Assembly: GCA_022539475.1 (NCBI GenBank)
Contig: VCMS01000125.1
Span: forward strand, 62,001-126,000
Source: Gracilaria domingensis
Taxonomy: Eukaryota > Rhodophyta > Florideophyceae > Gracilariales > Gracilariaceae
DNA: 64,000 bases
Direction: 5' to 3'
The notes under the pieces were generated by a model that made no database searches, was not told the DNA's origin, and saw only the letters and a program-made list of their open reading frames with translations. A program made the position numbers and the translations under genes. Positions within the stretch are counted from its first letter, which is position 1. The number at the start of each line of letters is the position of its first letter. Shown here piece by piece: positions 11,547 through 21,856 of the stretch.

Positions 11547-12875
11547 TCAGTATCTTTGGGACCTCAAGTTCTCTCTCATGTTCTCTCTCAAATGGTTGTA
11601 CCACGAGAAGTCAAACGAGTTTGAACGGTCTTGTTCGTCTCCTGACCTCTCTAGAAGCACTTCCCCTGACTCCTCGACAAACTCCTTACTTGCATCCTGT
11701 TGAATCGGTTCTTCCGGTGTCATTGAAGGTGCAATGGTTACGCCTTCAAATTCAGGTTCACTGCTGTATTCCGGATATGAATCGGTGGTGTCTGCAATAG
11801 CAGTTGGAGTGATGATCATGGAAGGAGTCACAGTCATTTCGTCAGCTGATACTGGAGATGGAGTTATGTCTGCAGGTGCGGGGGGGACTGATTCAGAAGA
11901 ATCAGAAACCAAGGGAGTGGGTAATGTCTCTCCTGAATCAAAGCTCTTATCAATAACTCCACCAAAATTCTCTGGAGTTAGTGGTTCTGGCCTGTTTCCA
12001 TTCTTGAATGATTTCGGTTTTTGATAAGTTCCGTCCACTTTGCATGGTTCGCTTGCACAAATCCCCGGCTCATCATTTGCAGACATACACCCTTCCTCGG
12101 AGAACTGTCCCATATCATTCACGAACACAGGATCGCATGATGAGGCAAGAGCAGCCCCACCCTCTATGCGAACGAACGAACAGGACCAGTAGTCGCCAAA
12201 GTATCCCCACGGCACAGGTTCCTGCGGATCGTTACCCTCGATTGATCCACCAGTCCCTCCATACCATACCCAACCCATTACATAATCCCCGTCTGGAACA
12301 CATGTAGGAATGGTAACTTCAGCGGCATAGTATCCTTTGGGTGAACTGTGCTGTTCTCCATCACTGCCGACCAAAGTGAACCCAAACTTATCCTTTTCGA
12401 GCTCATTAGACGCTGCTCGCACAGGCTTTGCACCCCAGCAGCTGTAGTGAAAAGCATTACGCTTGTGAGCGGCCTTACTCATAATCTGGCCTGGAGTCAC
12501 GAGGGTGAGACGAATGAAACCACCTGGACCGTGGTTGTTCCGTTGATACTTGATGGTTGTTTGTTCACCTCTTTTGAGAATCCGGGCAGGATTGTCCGGA
12601 GATCCATAGTTTGAGTAGCTGTAGGTAGCCTCTATCGCTCCAAGATCACACGGTCCTGGGCAATTGAGCACTCCAAACTGCGGTTCACCGCCAAGTCGGC
12701 ATGTCTGAAAGAGATTGGAGATATGTTAGAACTCGCGGGGTTACACGTCTCTGAGATATATTGAAAGAAAACTTACTCCTGGGGATATGGATTGCGGATC
12801 AGTCATGGCAGAATGAGCGAGTGCGATCCGCAAAATGGAGAGCATGAGCACGAATCTCGTAAGAGCGAACTTCAT
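11547..12875 (-). CDS. Secreted histidine-brace (LPMO-like) protein with one intron
   Basis: Two exons: 12875-12777 and 12704-11547, with a 72-nt intron (GTAAGT...TTTCAG, phase 0); 418 residues. Exon 1 encodes a signal peptide ending ALA, so the mature chain starts with His (HSAMTDP), as in copper monooxygenases. Exon 2 continues TCRLGG...NCPGPCDLG and has a likely second brace ligand in RNNHGPGGF, then a conserved block AFHYSCWGA, the PDGDYVMGWVWYGG stretch and GDYWSCSFVRI at the end of the domain. This beta-sandwich pattern occurs in algal and oomycete secreted proteins. I cannot assign an AA family number. The last 170 residues are acidic and Ser/Thr/Pro-rich, probably an extended glycosylated tail. 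It converges on the AA15-like gene 2 kb away, suggesting a polysaccharide-active pair. Oxidase activity is inferred from the brace only. Confidence 0.7.
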
Positions 12876-14047
12876 TTCGGGACCCGACACCTCGACTTAG
12901 AGCGTATCCATGGCGAAAAGGTATAATGGAAACAAAAGACTGTCTTGCTCTTATACCAATTGATGCCAAAGGATTTCGGAGACTACACGTATTCGCTATA
13001 AGTAGATTCCCCGATCACAGATATGAGAGAGGTAGGGATGAGCTTAAACGTTTGACGCTTCAATTCAAGTAAATGCATGCTATTACGTGGGATTCACATA
13101 TTCGTTTCGCAGATGCGTGTCGTTGCTTGTGTCGACAGCTGGTAAAAAATTTATCCCTCACCGAGCTTTATGACAAGAGCCCTAGTCTGGATTATGATCA
13201 GGAGAGCGGTATGAGAAGCTATGATAGTGACGTGGCGGCCTCAACAGGTTACGAACATGTCTCATTTCAGGACTCTTCAGCACAATCGCCACCTTTCTGG
13301 CTGTTTCCAACTAACCAGAAGTTACATGATACTGTTATCCCTTTTGCCCCTACCTTCCTATATCTTTGATACAGTAGTTGAGCCTCGTGGGGATGTTCAT
13401 ACGGTATATACTCATACAGTCAACAAATTCAACGCTTACGGTATACTTTTCCTTCAGTTGACAGTTTCTGGCATTGCTTCAAGTCACAGAGCAACAATAG
13501 AGAAACGAGGCAAGGTGTAATGTTGTATCTGTTCTCATTTTTAGGGCTAGAATGGAATTCATTGAGGCCCTCAACTCACATGATCAAGTTCAAGAGCACA
13601 GCGACAGCGAGTGAGAGCGCAGGAAACTGCCAAGTGTACCGTCGTCATTGCAGACCGGCATCCAGTAAGTCGATTCACGTTTAGGGTTTTCTTTGAAATG
13701 TATACAAAGCGCGCACAAAACAAACCCGACAATTGCACTCAAAGCAGCCAGTCCGCAAACGGGGAAAGTCTTTTGATAGAGAGTTTCAAAGTAACACCCG
13801 ATCTAGCCAGACACATTGACATTCGATACGAGATGGATATTGAATTGACATTGGACCCATTTTGGCATACTGCGTGAAGTGTGCACTGGTTCAGAACCAA
13901 CCTACCCCCTATGTGGGTCATGTGGAATCAAGTGTCAGCATATCCATCATGCATAGATTACAGAGGTTGTGTAGCAACTTGTTGTAATATTTCCCTCAAG
14001 TATACGAGGAAAAAGAATGACAAATTGGAAAACTAATTAAGGTCAAG

Positions 14048-14719
14048 GATTCTATTGATCCGACCCGGGTGGTCGTTAAACTCGTCCAGGTGATCGGTCT
14101 GCTTGCTGGTCCTCCTCATGGACCTGGGTGGTACGTCGCTAAAATGCTCCCGTCTAGCTGCGTGTAAGCAGTAGGTCACGAGCAGGTCATCGGAGTAAGA
14201 TCCTACCGCCCGTTTCCCTGAATTTTTCCCTCTGAAGGAAGAGCTCCGACGGGGCGCTGGAAGGGGGGGTTGTTCCAGGGTTTTCTCGGACGGACTACAC
14301 TAGGGTTGGATGACGGTGAAAGGCTACGGACTGGTTCTTGAACCTGGTTTCGCCGATGATACGAGGATTAGGTGCAAGAACGTCGCTCATGGTTTCTTGA
14401 GTGGCCAACGTGGTACATAGCGGAGCGCCTTGTCGTGGTGTGCCCCTCTGCCGCGGCCTCTAGAGGATGAATGAAGAGATGAATAGAAGAAGGCGATAAG
14501 CAGTATCGAAACGCCCGAAATCGGAAACACCTAAGATATCTAATACCTTCTCATCGTAGCCCAGTAAGTGTAGTACGACTACTTAGTTGTGGTCAGTGGT
14601 TGCGATGTAGAGGTATTATAGGTCGTTGAGTCTTGAGCAAACTCACGCGTAGAAGAGGAATTAGCTTCACCGTTTGCACAAAAGAGAGAGAGAGAGAGAG
14701 AGAGAGAGATTCTATTGAT
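14048..14719. repeat. Possible old insertion bounded by a 12-bp direct repeat
   Basis: The 12-mer GATTCTATTGAT occurs at 14048-14059 and again at 14708-14719. The enclosed DNA is GC-richer than its surroundings and carries no ORF. Terminal TG/CA ends are not clear, so it may be coincidence or a relic. Confidence 0.25.
14683..14709. repeat. (AG)n microsatellite
   Basis: Uninterrupted AG dinucleotides, about 13 units, at the right edge of the possible insertion. A shorter AG run occurs near 14895. Confidence 0.9.
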
Positions 14720-17693
14720 ATTCAAAGAGAGTGAAAGGCTTCGTCGTCAGTTCGGCAGCGTGCATCTTCGCGGATGCTCATTGCTTCGGATACATGAGAT
14801 CCACCTTCTCGTGGTGTGTCTAACTTCTCAGTAGGAAGCGAAACGGATATAAACTTCGGAATCCGAAGGAGACCCAAATCTGAAGTATCAGAAAGAGAGA
14901 GAGAGAGGGCACATGCTTCTCACAACCTCAATGTCCGCCATGAATTGGCGATATTACACTTTTGTTCCAAAACCGAACGACCAGTCAACAGCGCAGCAGA
15001 GCAGGAGCCGAGGATTGACCCATACCTCCTCTGCTTGCCAATCCTCGATGATCCGGGCCCTAAGTAGGTGAATATCAAGGTTCCACTTCGTCTGTGCTCA
15101 AAAAGTCATCATCGTCAATATCGGGGCTACTTTTGATATATGTAATGATTCGAACTATCCTTGAGGAAAGCGATCAGCGCATCAGTGTCGCGTCAAATCG
15201 TCAGCCAATCTTTCTTCATTGCCAAAAAAGTATCGATGACGGACTAGCATATCAGTAGGAGGCTTTGTAGTTTCACTCGAGCGCAGATGAAAATCGCTTG
15301 AATACCCTGTGGCAAATTAAACAGATGAGAGAATCTACTCGAGCGAAAATGTTCCTCGTGTCGAAATGGTATCCCTCTGTCTCACTGAGTTATCTTTCCC
15401 GTGAATAGATGACCATTACCTCCTTGTACGAGTGAACTTTGGCAGTAGATTTTATGGAACCCTCGAACGGATATATTGCAGCTATTCTGACGAGCTGGGA
15501 ATCAAAATGTCGACGTCAATGAATGTCCGGCATCGCTGTTTACCTCTTTCGCGCTACGTTTTCAGCTCTGTGCGACAGGCTGATCTTCTTCGGAAACCCA
15601 TCCCTCCCATTCCAGATATCACGGAAGAAGAAGAGGAAGAAGAACACTCCTGGCTGAAGTTTGCGCTTTTGAGTAATGAAATGCGTAGGAGCAGCATGTC
15701 TCACTTGGAGTGTGGGTAATGAAACCATCCAGTACAATGGATGGTGTCCATTTGCGGGATGGAATCGATGTGCGATCCCGTTTTCCGCCTTAGGGATGAA
15801 AAAATCTTGACCGAGAGCTCGCTTGGTGTGACGGTATCTCTGTTTTGCATGTCTGTCAGCATGGCCATTCGTTGATAATATTGCCAGAAGGGTAGGTCTT
15901 GCCCAAAGGTCAACAGAAGGCTATCTAGGAGGGCCAGCCCTCCTAACCATCTGATAACAAAAACAAATAGGTTTATGATACCTCGTCAGACGTGGACCGT
16001 CGTAAGCAATTGAACGCATCGATCAAGGCAATTTTCGGGCCCAAGTCAGATGCGTCCGAGGGAACCAAAGCCCCATCTGAGAACCTGACGAGCAAAGCAC
16101 GTACTCGCAAACCTATTCCGTTATAACAAGAGATAGCTTTAGCACTGGAATGCGGGTGCACCAGAAGTTGAGTATTTGTCTTTACACGAGATTCACTTCA
16201 TGCCCTCTATTTGCTTTACTTTTAGTGGCACTGAACATGCAATGGTAACAGTTTCGTACGAGCACAAGCATACAACCTGACATGCTGTTAGGCACATGCC
16301 TTGCGACTGTAACTTGCGTTATCATCCAGGTTTCTTCTTCTCCATGCCGCACGCACTCTTAGGAAATATTCGCTGTTATACTACTATAGCATGTCATAGC
16401 ATTGCTTATAGAGCTATTGGACCTTGAAATATCAAAGGTAATGTCAGCAATTTCGTGGGAGCCTATCAGCTGCGTGTACAATTGCGAAGGAGAAGATAAT
16501 TCTAGTTGGGCAAACGGAAATGCGTGATTGAAAGATTTTCGGGGCGCTTGAACACCGCCAACAAACGAGTTTTGGCTATTTAACGGCCTTGCTCTTGTTG
16601 TTTCCCCCCTCCGCAATTTGCTTTCTGTCATTGAGGAGACAGTATGGTTGTAGACAGAGTCGTTCCAAGCCCTTTACCAACAATTTTTGAATCTTCTCAA
16701 AGCAACAAGGTGTAACAAATAATTAACTAATCATTAGATCCACATCCTGTCATGAAAACTCGCGTGAGAAAAAGACCAACCAGGCGTTCGTCTCCGACAA
16801 ACGTTTGGGTTACTTCCCAGTTCTAAAACAGAAGACAATTGTCCTCACGTCTGGTTGTCACTCAAGACAATTGAGGGAGTTACTCGTTCAAATCGAAGAC
16901 ATCATCGGAATGATGCCGCCATTCTACGTTTAGAACCCCCAACAGATTCAGAAAATCACAACCGCTACGGTTCTAATAGGTTCGACACACCTGGGTTTTT
17001 ATAATAATGTTTATCTACGAGAAACTCAGAAAAGGGGTCAAATGAAAATTGCCTTGTTGGATGTTTGGGTCTGTTCTTCGGAGAACGACAGGTAAGGGAG
17101 GGTTATAACGTTTCCCTTGCAGCAAGCATGTATGTATGAATTTGATTCTAAATATGTAAGCTTTGTAGAAGCAATAGCTTGTATAATTAACAAGTAAAGG
17201 GCCAAGATTTCTTCGGCAACGAAATGTTGTTGAGTCCGAATCTCATGTGTGGTTGGCAAGGTAATGATCCAGACTCCACGGTGTTCCAAATAAGGGTTAT
17301 CAGTTATTCTTTAATCCTTTTGACGTTAAAACTTTACATACGTAACACCTGATTTTGGTTTCTTGAATAAATTTGATACAATCGTTGCTCTCGTGCTTTT
17401 TGGAAGGTCGTTCATCTAATCAAATGGGTCTAGCTAGTCGCGGCAGATACGCGCAGGGCACGCGAGACACGCAACAAAGCAAGCCCTCTAACATCACAAG
17501 CTGTACGATCCTCACAGCTGTCATCGTAAACTTGCACCTGCCGGAATGGTGGAACTTCAGCTGGGACATTTGATTGACATGAAGGGTTTTTATTCGTTCT
17601 AGGCAAGGAGGCGCTTTTTGGGCGGGATTGTCAGATTCAGCTAGGAATCCTGACGAAAAAAATGTGATGCAGCCAAAGAGCAAGGCGAGCGAG

Positions 17694-18670
17694 CTACAAC
17701 GAAGAGGAAGCACCCTTCTTTTCGTGAATTGTCTCAATATGCCTCTTTTGATGGAGAAAAGTGATGGTCAGATGCTGATTCTGCTTCTCAGCTCCCCAGA
17801 GCGAAAGAGTACTGTGGGTTCTAGGTACAACTTACCTTAACGTAGAAGTTCCGCGCAAATTTAGCACCACATATATAACAGGAGTACGGCTTCTCTCCAG
17901 AATGGGAAGCCATATGCTGTGGATGAGCAGTATAGAAGCGTTGCCGAGTTAGAGAAACGAGCCACTACTATGATCACTGACTATCGGTATAGAAAAAAAG
18001 ATCTGCAGCACTCACCTTTGCAAGGTCTGTTGGATCGCCGGGCCACGTGATGCGGGGAATTCGAGCCTCGCTCTTGTTAGTAAAAGATTATGAGACGATG
18101 CTTGTTGGCACTGGTGAACGTACCTCCCTTGTATCCGAACGATTTGGAACATATATCGCATTGATACGGCTTGAGTCCCATATGAGTGGCATTGACGTGC
18201 AACGTTCGTTTCGACGGTGAGGTGAACTTCTTTCCGCAATAAGCACACAAGAAATTAGCTTCCCTCTGGCGCGAAGGCACCTTTGAACGTGCATGGAACA
18301 CAGATATATGCTGATCGAATTGGCGGCGAGAAGAAAAGGTCCTCCAACATTTGTCGCAGGTCAGTACGCTTGCACTGGAGTTTCCTACGGCGTTGGGAGC
18401 AGCTTGAAGGGACGAGAGGTCCGAAAAGCATCGGGAGTTGGAGGCGGTTCGCCTGAGCTGGTTGTTGAGCGGTTGGACAGATGCGGAGCGAGCTTCAGCG
18501 GATCTATGATCAGAAGAAGACGCGGCGGGCTGCTGATGGTGCGATGCGGAAGCTTGGGAGCGATTGCTGTTGTTGCTGTTGTTGTTCTTGCTGATGCCTG
18601 AGGAGTTGCTGGCACGGCGCTCGCGCTCGCGTTTGGGCTTGAGTCCATGCACGATGTCTGAGAGGTCCAT
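17694..18670 (-). CDS. C2H2 zinc-finger protein, four exons including an 11-nt microexon
   Basis: Probable nucleic-acid-binding regulator, 229 residues. Exons: 18670-18124, 18026-18016 (11 nt), 17916-17836, 17744-17694. The Asn/Ser-rich N-terminal half is followed by four C2H2 fingers: CDKCWRTF...H....H, CAYCGKKF...H....H, CDICSKSFGYKGDLAKHMASH and CYICGAKFARNFYVKRHIETIH, with an SGEKPY linker. Splicing is supported by protein logic: the third finger is only completed by joining exon 1, the 11-nt exon (giving DLAK) and exon 3 (HMASH); the fourth is completed by exon 4, after which TAG follows. Donors are GTACGT, GTGAGT and GTAAGT. Intron 1 holds a perfect TACTAAC branch site. The first finger has four residues between its histidines. 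DNA target unknown. Promoter region is long and shared divergently with the DDT-domain gene. Confidence 0.85.
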
Positions 18671-20469
18671 TGTGTTTGGATTGTGGGTGGCAAATTGGCA
18701 CAGCTGTGTTGAATTGAAAAGAGGAGTCGGGTTCTTAAGTCAAAAAGAAAAGGTGAGGAAGAGCTCATTAACTGACTCATGCCAGTGAGGCACTGGGAAA
18801 GGAGCAGGATGACAGATATGGCGTCGGGGGGAGTGCGAGGGCCGGGGCGGCGTTTGGTGGACAGTGGCGGAGACGGTGCAGTGGGTAAGCGGCGCACTGA
18901 ACTGAGAAGGGCGGACTGTAGGTTGAGGGGGGAGCATGTGTAGGGGGAGTGAGAAGGCATGCGCACTGGAAGGACGGACGTGAGAGATCTGATTATGTGG
19001 GGGAGTACATAAGTCCAGACAGGCACACACCAATGATGGCTGAGATGGAAGGGATGGCGGGCCATTAACAGAGCGAGTATGTGTGCTGCATTTGTGAGAG
19101 AGAGTGTGTGTGTGTGCTTGTCTGTCTGCTTGTGTGCGCGTGTGAGTTTGAGTATGTATTTGAGGGTGTGTGTATGTGTATCTTGGGTTAGCCACGGCAG
19201 GAGAAAAGAGATTGCAGGGCAGGGTGGGGGGTGGAGGGACAAGGTGTTGCTGAGACAGAACTCACGCTGGGGAAGCGAAGCAAGAAGGGGACGAAAGCAC
19301 GTGACGTGGGGGCAATAGGAGTGGAAAAGCAGGGCGTATGAGGCGGCAATGGGTGGTGTTCGACGAGTAATGGAGAATTATAGCGACGAATGAACGTGAA
19401 TGGAAGGAAGAGTAAGACGCATGTTAGTTTAGTTTAGAATGCTACGGTCGCAGGGCAGCAAGGAAGGATGAAACGTCTCATTGGTATGATGAGAGGAGCG
19501 AGAAGTGACGCTGATACAGGTTGCCGGCGGGGTGGCGGCAGGGGGGAGGAGGAGGAGGGTTGGGGGGGGACAGTGCGGCCAGTTGTCTGTGGCGAAAAGA
19601 GCGTCTGGCTGTTATCTACTGGCGATGGAACTGGAGCGTGGAGCGGTCGGGGCGGTGGGAAGCAGTGTGTGTGGAATGCGGGGTGGCCACCCCGGTGTGA
19701 GGCGCGGAGATTGATACGAGGTTGCTGTGGGCAGATACTTTACGCCACCTTGCAGCGCGATGCGGACGCGGCGGATTGGATTGGACGGCGATCGCGGCGC
19801 GGCGGCGGGTGGCGCTTTAGGAAAAGTGGACAGCGCGCGGGACGTGGAGGGGGGGGGGGGGGGGGGCGGCGGGTGTAAGAGCGGGTAGCTGCGCGTTTGT
19901 AGTTTTCCGACACACGCGCACTGGCTGGCATTTGGGAAGGGAGGCGACATATGCGGCGGCGCGTTTTTAGAACGGCCAATGGGTGGCGGGGCCGGCGGGC
20001 GGCGCTTTTTGACACGCTTCGCGCGCGGCGCCCGAAATGACGCAAAGGCTGACGTCACGGCGCGCTGGAAAGTTGGGCGCGCCAGAGAAGAAGCGCTGGC
20101 GCGCTTGTGCGCGCGACGGCGGCGACGGCGCCGGCGGCGCCGGCGGCGCCGGCGCCGGCGCCAGTGGCGCGCGGCAACGGCGCGCGCAGCGCACGTGACG
20201 AGTAGAGAGCCGCTGCGCGCGGCTAACCCCCATTAACGGATGTCGCAACGGCGGCGCACGGGGCCCAGCGCGGCCGCGTGGCCACGCCGTGCGCGTGGCC
20301 ACGCGGCCACGCGCGCGCGCGTGGCGCGGCTGCGCGCAGCCGCGCGCAGCCGCGCGCAGCCGCCGTGCGTTGGCGGCGCGCGCTCGCCCAGGCAGCGAGG
20401 GAGGGCGGAGGCTTGTTCGCAACCGTCGGCGCCCAAGCGGGACACGGCCGCCTCGGAGGGAGCGACACA
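18671..20469. promoter_or_regulatory. Divergent intergenic region between zinc-finger and DDT-domain genes
   Basis: 1.8 kb without a supported gene. It holds a degenerate (TG)n stretch (about 19080-19185), a G18-type homopolymer near 19850-19868, and a GC-saturated segment (20050-20460) of CGG/GCC trinucleotides leading to the DDT gene. Many long ORFs appear here only because GC-rich DNA lacks stop codons. Confidence 0.5.
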
Positions 20470-21465
20470 ATGCGCCGCCATTCGCCTACGACGGCGGCGC
20501 CGACGACGGCGGCGCCGACGACGGCGGCGCCGACGACGGCGGCGCCGCGGCGCGACGACGACGTGCACCCGTTGGAACAGAGCGCGCGCGCGGCGCGCGC
20601 GGAGGCGCCGTCCGAGCTGCAGCGCGTGCAGCGCAAGTGGCAGATGGCGTCCGTGAACCACTTCCTGCACGCGTTCGCGGCGCACCTGCCGCTGGCGCAG
20701 GTGGCGCCCGACGCGGCCGAGGACCTGACGCCCGACGCGCTGGAGCGCGCGGTGGCGCAGCCCGAGCGCGCGGCGCACAGCGCGGCGCTGCTGCGCGACG
20801 TGGTGAAGGCGCTGCTGGTGGCGCTGGACGCGGTGTCGCTGCCGGCCGTGCACGCGGCGTGGTTCGCGGCGCTGCGCGTGCTGGTGGACTCGCAGCCGGG
20901 CTGGTTTGGCGACTGCTTCGACGCGGGGCGCAACGCGCTGCAGCCGTTCGACTGCGGCATGGACTTCCTGACGCACAGCGGCTGGCACGTGCGGCTGGCG
21001 CTGCTGCTGGCGCTGTGCGACCTGGCGGCCGAGCGCGCCAAGTGCGTGCGCGACGCGCTGCGCGACGCCGAGCTGGCGTGCACGCTGAGCCGCAGCGCGC
21101 TGGAGGAGGCGGGCTTCCGGCTGCGCCCGCTGGGGCGCTGCTCGCAGCGGCGCTTCCACTACCGCGTGGGCGCCACGCGCATCTACTCGGGCTACCGGCG
21201 CAAGGGCGCCGGCGCGCTGCTGGTGGAGTGCTCGGACGCGCGCTCCATGGCGCTGCTGGCCGACGCGCTGGCGCAGGGCCCCGCCGCGCGCGACGTGCAG
21301 CTGGCCGACCACATCCGCCACTCGCTGCTGGCGCCGCTGCGCGAGCGCGAGCTGCGCGCGCGCCGCAAGGCCGAGCGCCGCGCGCAGCTGCTGCTGCAGC
21401 GCGAGCAGTCGCGCCGCCGCAACGCGTCGCGCCCGCGCCGCCGCAACGCCGCCTACCTGTCGTGA
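20470..21465 (+). CDS. DDT/WHIM-type chromatin-remodelling subunit-like protein
   Basis: 331 residues, single exon, extremely GC3-rich. After an N-terminal PTTAA repeat (residues 5-25), the segment VNHFLHAFAAHLPLA with DLTPDALERAV and LLRDVVKALL fits a DDT helical domain as in ISWI-partner subunits and CECR2. Further on, a LRPLGRCSQRRFHYR...RIYSGYRR block resembles the WHIM motif, where a conserved LG..R..R.Y.. packs on DDT. The C-terminus is Arg/Ala-rich with a highly basic helix. I chose the ATG at 20470 because upstream codons are pure GC repeat. Known relatives position nucleosomes with an ISWI ATPase. That role is inferred from fold patterns and could be wrong. Confidence 0.55.
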   Translation: MRRHSPTTAAPTTAAPTTAAPTTAAPRRDDDVHPLEQSARAARAEAPSELQRVQRKWQMASVNHFLHAFAAHLPLAQVAPDAAEDLTPDALERAVAQPERAAHSAALLRDVVKALLVALDAVSLPAVHAAWFAALRVLVDSQPGWFGDCFDAGRNALQPFDCGMDFLTHSGWHVRLALLLALCDLAAERAKCVRDALRDAELACTLSRSALEEAGFRLRPLGRCSQRRFHYRVGATRIYSGYRRKGAGALLVECSDARSMALLADALAQGPAARDVQLADHIRHSLLAPLRERELRARRKAERRAQLLLQREQSRRRNASRPRRRNAAYLS

Positions 21466-21473
21466 CATCCGCA

Positions 21474-21532
21474 CACGTGGCAAGGCAGCTGCACACGTGG
21501 CAAGGCAGCTTCACACGTGTCCCCGCCACGTG
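21474..21532. promoter_or_regulatory. Tandem G-box repeat between DDT gene and USP14
   Basis: CACGTG at 21474, 21494, 21514 and 21527. The first three are spaced exactly 20 bp by a repeat unit containing GCACACGTGGCAAGGCAGCT. The block begins 8 bp after the DDT-gene stop and lies about 330 bp upstream of the USP14 start. Confidence 0.5.
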
Positions 21533-21856
21533 TCCACCGCCACCCCCTCTCCCCTCCCCCAATGCCTCCCGCCGAGGGCCGCCCCCCCGACAGCCCCGAG
21601 CCGCTCACTTTGCAGCCCGCGGCCCCGCTGGCGCCGCCGTGGCCCGCGCCTTCCGCTGGAGGCCTTCCTCCAAGGTCCTGGAATCAAGGAACGCTGTTCC
21701 TTGCGCGCACTGTTCAACTGACAGTCCACCCCCCCCCTTCCCTTGGCGCCCCGCAACCCCCCTCACCCCCTCCCCCTGCTCCCCACACCCGCCGTCCTTC
21801 CCCAATTCGCGCCGCAAGCTCGCCCTCCCCCCCCCCCCTCCTCTTCCGCGCGCGCC

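Larger units (their letters stand above)
12876..17693. other. 4.8-kb gene-free stretch with small repeats
   Basis: No ORF here has a recognisable domain. The segment about 14.04-14.72 kb differs in composition and is flanked by a 12-bp direct repeat, so it may be an old solo insertion. An (AG)n run sits at 14683-14709. No tRNA B-box-like motif was seen. Confidence 0.5.

Noticed and set aside
20100-20460. CRISPR-like or satellite array
   Set aside because: The repeats are simple CGG/GCC trinucleotides without spacers; this is eukaryotic nuclear DNA.
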